Shown piece after piece: positions 61,498 to 64,000 of a stretch of 64,000 bases of DNA (position 1 is its first letter; each line of letters opens with the position of its first letter). The DNA is from Burhinus oedicnemus (Eukaryota > Chordata > Aves > Charadriiformes > Burhinidae). Under the pieces are notes generated by a model. That model searched no databases. It was not told where the DNA came from and saw nothing but the letters and a program-made list of their open reading frames with translations. The position numbers and the translations under genes are program-made. The DNA lies in the NCBI GenBank assembly GCA_008921705.1, contig VFFE01008908.1, forward strand, positions 2,161,657 to 2,225,656. Direction: 5' to 3'.

Positions 61498-63054
61498 GGC
61501 CTGTGAGAATGAGGAGTCAGGAGAAGTGTGAATCTGGGTGGTTTTAATTTTGGAGCGTTTCAGGCTCTCTGCGGACGGTTGCCAGGCTGTGTAGCTGCTC
61601 CCTACCGATAGTAACAGGGAAATACTAAGCAACCAAATTTCCCCTCTCATTCAGCCCTGTCCTCTGCATGTTTTAGAGAAGAGAATGAGAGCTGGCCCTA
61701 ATAACTATGTAAATTGCTTGAAGCAGGAAACAATCGAGTGAGGATTAGTAAAGCCAGGGCTTTTGAAAGGTTAGGACAGATCCCTTACAAAGGGACCTGA
61801 ATTGCTGCCAAATGCCCCATCCTATTGGGAAGAGTGAATCCTACGTACCTGTCACTGCCCATCAGTGCCAGACTCTTGATGGGCTCATACTGCCTTTGCC
61901 AAAGCTGGAGGAGAAGGTGTCCTGGGCCAGCCTCGTCCCTTGCTGAAACTGCTGAATTCAGAAGTCAGGAGGGCAATCCCTGGACTACCCACCTCCTCTT
62001 CTCCTGCCTGTATGCAAGCTCTTGGCAAGGCCCATCCCCAAGGAGTAACCATGGCATTCCCCTGGAAAGAAAGGGAATATGGTATTCCTCCACATATTGG
62101 TGGAAAGGAAAAGTGCTTAGCTCCCAATGTTGTCCCAAACTACCTTCTAAAGTACATCACCAAGGCTTGGCCTGAAACCCATCGAGGGAAGGGCTCCCAC
62201 TGATGAGTAAAGCTGGTTTACTGGAGGGCAGGGAGCAGAAGAACACTTTATCCTTCACCCCAGCATCACACAGCTTTGTTTATTCCTGTATCGCGTTAGT
62301 CACACAGCTCTTCTTCCAGGTGAAGGCTGTTCCTGCTCCCGGGATGGATCTGGACACAAGCAATGTCTTCAAGATTCACAAAAAGTTGAAACAGCAGAGC
62401 TGGAGTCTAAACCAAGTTCCCCTAGGTCATTCCTAGGATAACAACATCTTAACTGTGTAGTCTCTAGCTGTGCCTTTGGCTTGAAGAAAGGAAATAGTGA
62501 GACGAGATTTTCCAGGGGATATGGAAAACAAGTACACTCTTCTTTTTGCCTTTGTGAAGGTTCAGGGAGGCTTGTGGTGTGCCTAAAAGGTAGAACAGAG
62601 GAAAAGGTCAATGAAGAACATGCCTGCGGCGTGAAGGCTGAAGAGCTGTGCAGTGAATTTCATTTCAATACATTGTTTTCTAGCTGGTGTTGGGTATAAA
62701 AAATATATGCTTCAAATGTGGCTAGTTACTGACTCTGAGAAAACATGGTGCATACTGCACTTTGTGTTCCTGCCCAGTTAACTAGTAGAAAATAGCATGT
62801 GTGGTAGCTTGTATGGCATGAGAGGTTTGAAATGCCATCTAGGTGATGCCAAGATGCAATACACGGAATGAGTGACAGGCATTTTTAACCTGAGTACCTG
62901 CAGACAGAGTGCACCCACAGAGGGGTGTGAAATTACAGCCCATCATGGGGGTACAATGACATTCCAGCATGCTGCCATTTTCATTACAGTCTTTGTCAAA
63001 AAGATGGATACAGGTGCTGTGTACTGTTCCTGGTATTAAAATAAGAAAGGGTTC

Positions 63055-63066
63055 TTTTTTTTTTTT
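63055..63066 (+). repeat. T12 homopolymer
   Basis: Twelve consecutive T in unique sequence, with nothing recognisable attached. Confidence 0.75.
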
Positions 63067-64000
63067 CATCTTCTATTCTCATCTTAGCATTAGCTATCAG
63101 AGTGAGCCATCACTCAGACGGCAGTGCTGATACATCTTCATTTTCACTGTATGCTTTCACTCACATTTGTGACAAAGATTACTAGACTAGAAAATAGCGT
63201 GCCATTAATCCATTCCACTGGCAATATTGGGACTAAAATGGAACGGGGGAAATGGCACAAGATGTGCCTTTCCAACGAACAAAGATAGCAGCTTGAGGCA
63301 ATGAAACGACTCAAAAGGAAGCAAAGTTTGGCTGGGAGGTAAAAATCCAAGCAATTCATCCCATGTTGTGTTCACCTGTAGCCCTGCCATTTGGGTCCAT
63401 TCTTTGGAGTCTCGGCTCTGGGGTTCTGTACCATGTCCAGCATGATGGGGTGCCAATCCAGGCTGTGCCTGAGGTGCAACTTCCCTGTAAATGCTGAGAA
63501 CAGATCCAGGCTAGTATGTCTAAGCAGGTATGCCTGTGACTTAATGGGGCTGGAGGATCTAGCACGGCTGTAAAATGCCTCATGTCAGGGTTTGAAGCAT
63601 GTATGACTACAGATTGTGTCCTTTCTTCCCCCTTTCCACCAGGGACCTTCTATGCTGCGTTTAGCAAGGTTATCTGTGTTTCCTCACTTCCATCTCTTCC
63701 AGGGTATCATAAGACAAGAAGGCACGGCGTGGAAGTGTTGCATCTTTGCAACACAAGAAGCATTGCAGCCAGCAGCACTAGTTAGGTGCTACACCAGCCC
63801 GCTATGTTTAAGGCACGTGGATGAAGTAGACAAAAGCTACGTTACAGCGTCCTCGGCAAACGTCACATCCATCTGCCTTCATGCCTCCTCCAGAAAGGTC
63901 AGACGCGTGTTCAGCAGGCTGACTAGGACTTGGCTGTCAGCAGGGGCTGGGATAAGGCTCGGGCAGAGCAGGGCACGTCAACTATTGTCAGCACAGCCGC

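Larger units (their letters stand above)
61091..64000. other. Intergenic to the right edge
   Basis: About 2.9 kb with no supported gene. It contains the pyrimidine tract at 61,453 and a T12 run at 63,055. Overlapping short frames on both strands near 63,200-63,800 show no family resemblance. Confidence 0.55.

Noticed and set aside
14041..64000. Search for a MAGI1 first exon on the plus strand
   Set aside because: No translation resembling the MAGI N-terminal PDZ/guanylate-kinase region was found, so MAGI1 is not annotated here.
1..64000. tRNA, rRNA, CRISPR or bacterial-type elements
   Set aside because: I saw no tRNA A/B-box pairs with a cloverleaf, no rRNA blocks and no spaced repeats of CRISPR type; the window is avian nuclear DNA. 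A tRNAscan or Infernal run would settle small RNA genes.

Overview
This window is vertebrate nuclear DNA, almost certainly from a bird. Five copies of the CR1 LINE are present, each with the avian-style 3' end (runs of an ATTCTATG-like octamer next to a GTTTAGGTTGGAAGGGACCT-like segment). There is also a solo endogenous-retrovirus LTR, short spliced exons with consensus splice sites, and a CpG-island promoter. Nothing looks bacterial, and there are no operons, CRISPR arrays or rRNA genes. The species cannot be fixed from this sequence.

Region 1 (about 1-13,712, minus strand) is the 5' part of SLC25A26, the mitochondrial S-adenosylmethionine carrier. I could assemble its first three coding exons: 13,680-13,712, 11,518-11,674 and 9,741-9,850. 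Together they are 300 nt, or 100 codons, ending in phase 0, and they align end to end with the first 100 residues of the mammalian protein. They cover transmembrane helices 1 and 2 and the first PxDxxK carrier signature. The remaining exons must lie beyond the left edge; I found no fourth exon in 1-9,740. Intron 3 holds a CR1 fragment and a small microsatellite, intron 2 an unusual A/C-only tract, and intron 1 a 25-26 bp tandem duplication.

Region 2 (about 13,430-14,030) is a CpG-rich, TATA-less promoter for SLC25A26. It contains a perfect NRF-1 palindrome, a YY1-type element in the sense of transcription and a GC box, which suits a nuclear gene for a mitochondrial protein.

Region 3 (about 14,040-64,000) has no exon I can support. 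It is a ~50 kb gene-poor stretch with four more CR1 fragments (14.4, 17.3, 44.6 and 59.1 kb), an ancient MITE-like DNA-transposon relic (55.9-56.2 kb), a ~756 bp solo LTR with a TATA box and polyadenylation signal (57.9-58.6 kb), small tandem repeats, and a few candidate protein-binding motifs (CTCF-like at 40,011, CRE at 55,764). In mammals the gene upstream of SLC25A26 is MAGI1 in divergent orientation, so this is probably the SLC25A26-MAGI1 intergenic region, but no MAGI1 exon is visible here.

All five CR1 copies are 5'-truncated, broken and in the same (minus) orientation. I found no previously undescribed biological system. The observations most worth checking are the promoter architecture with an in-frame upstream ATG, the doubly deleted CR1 copy, the MITE-like relic and the LTR.
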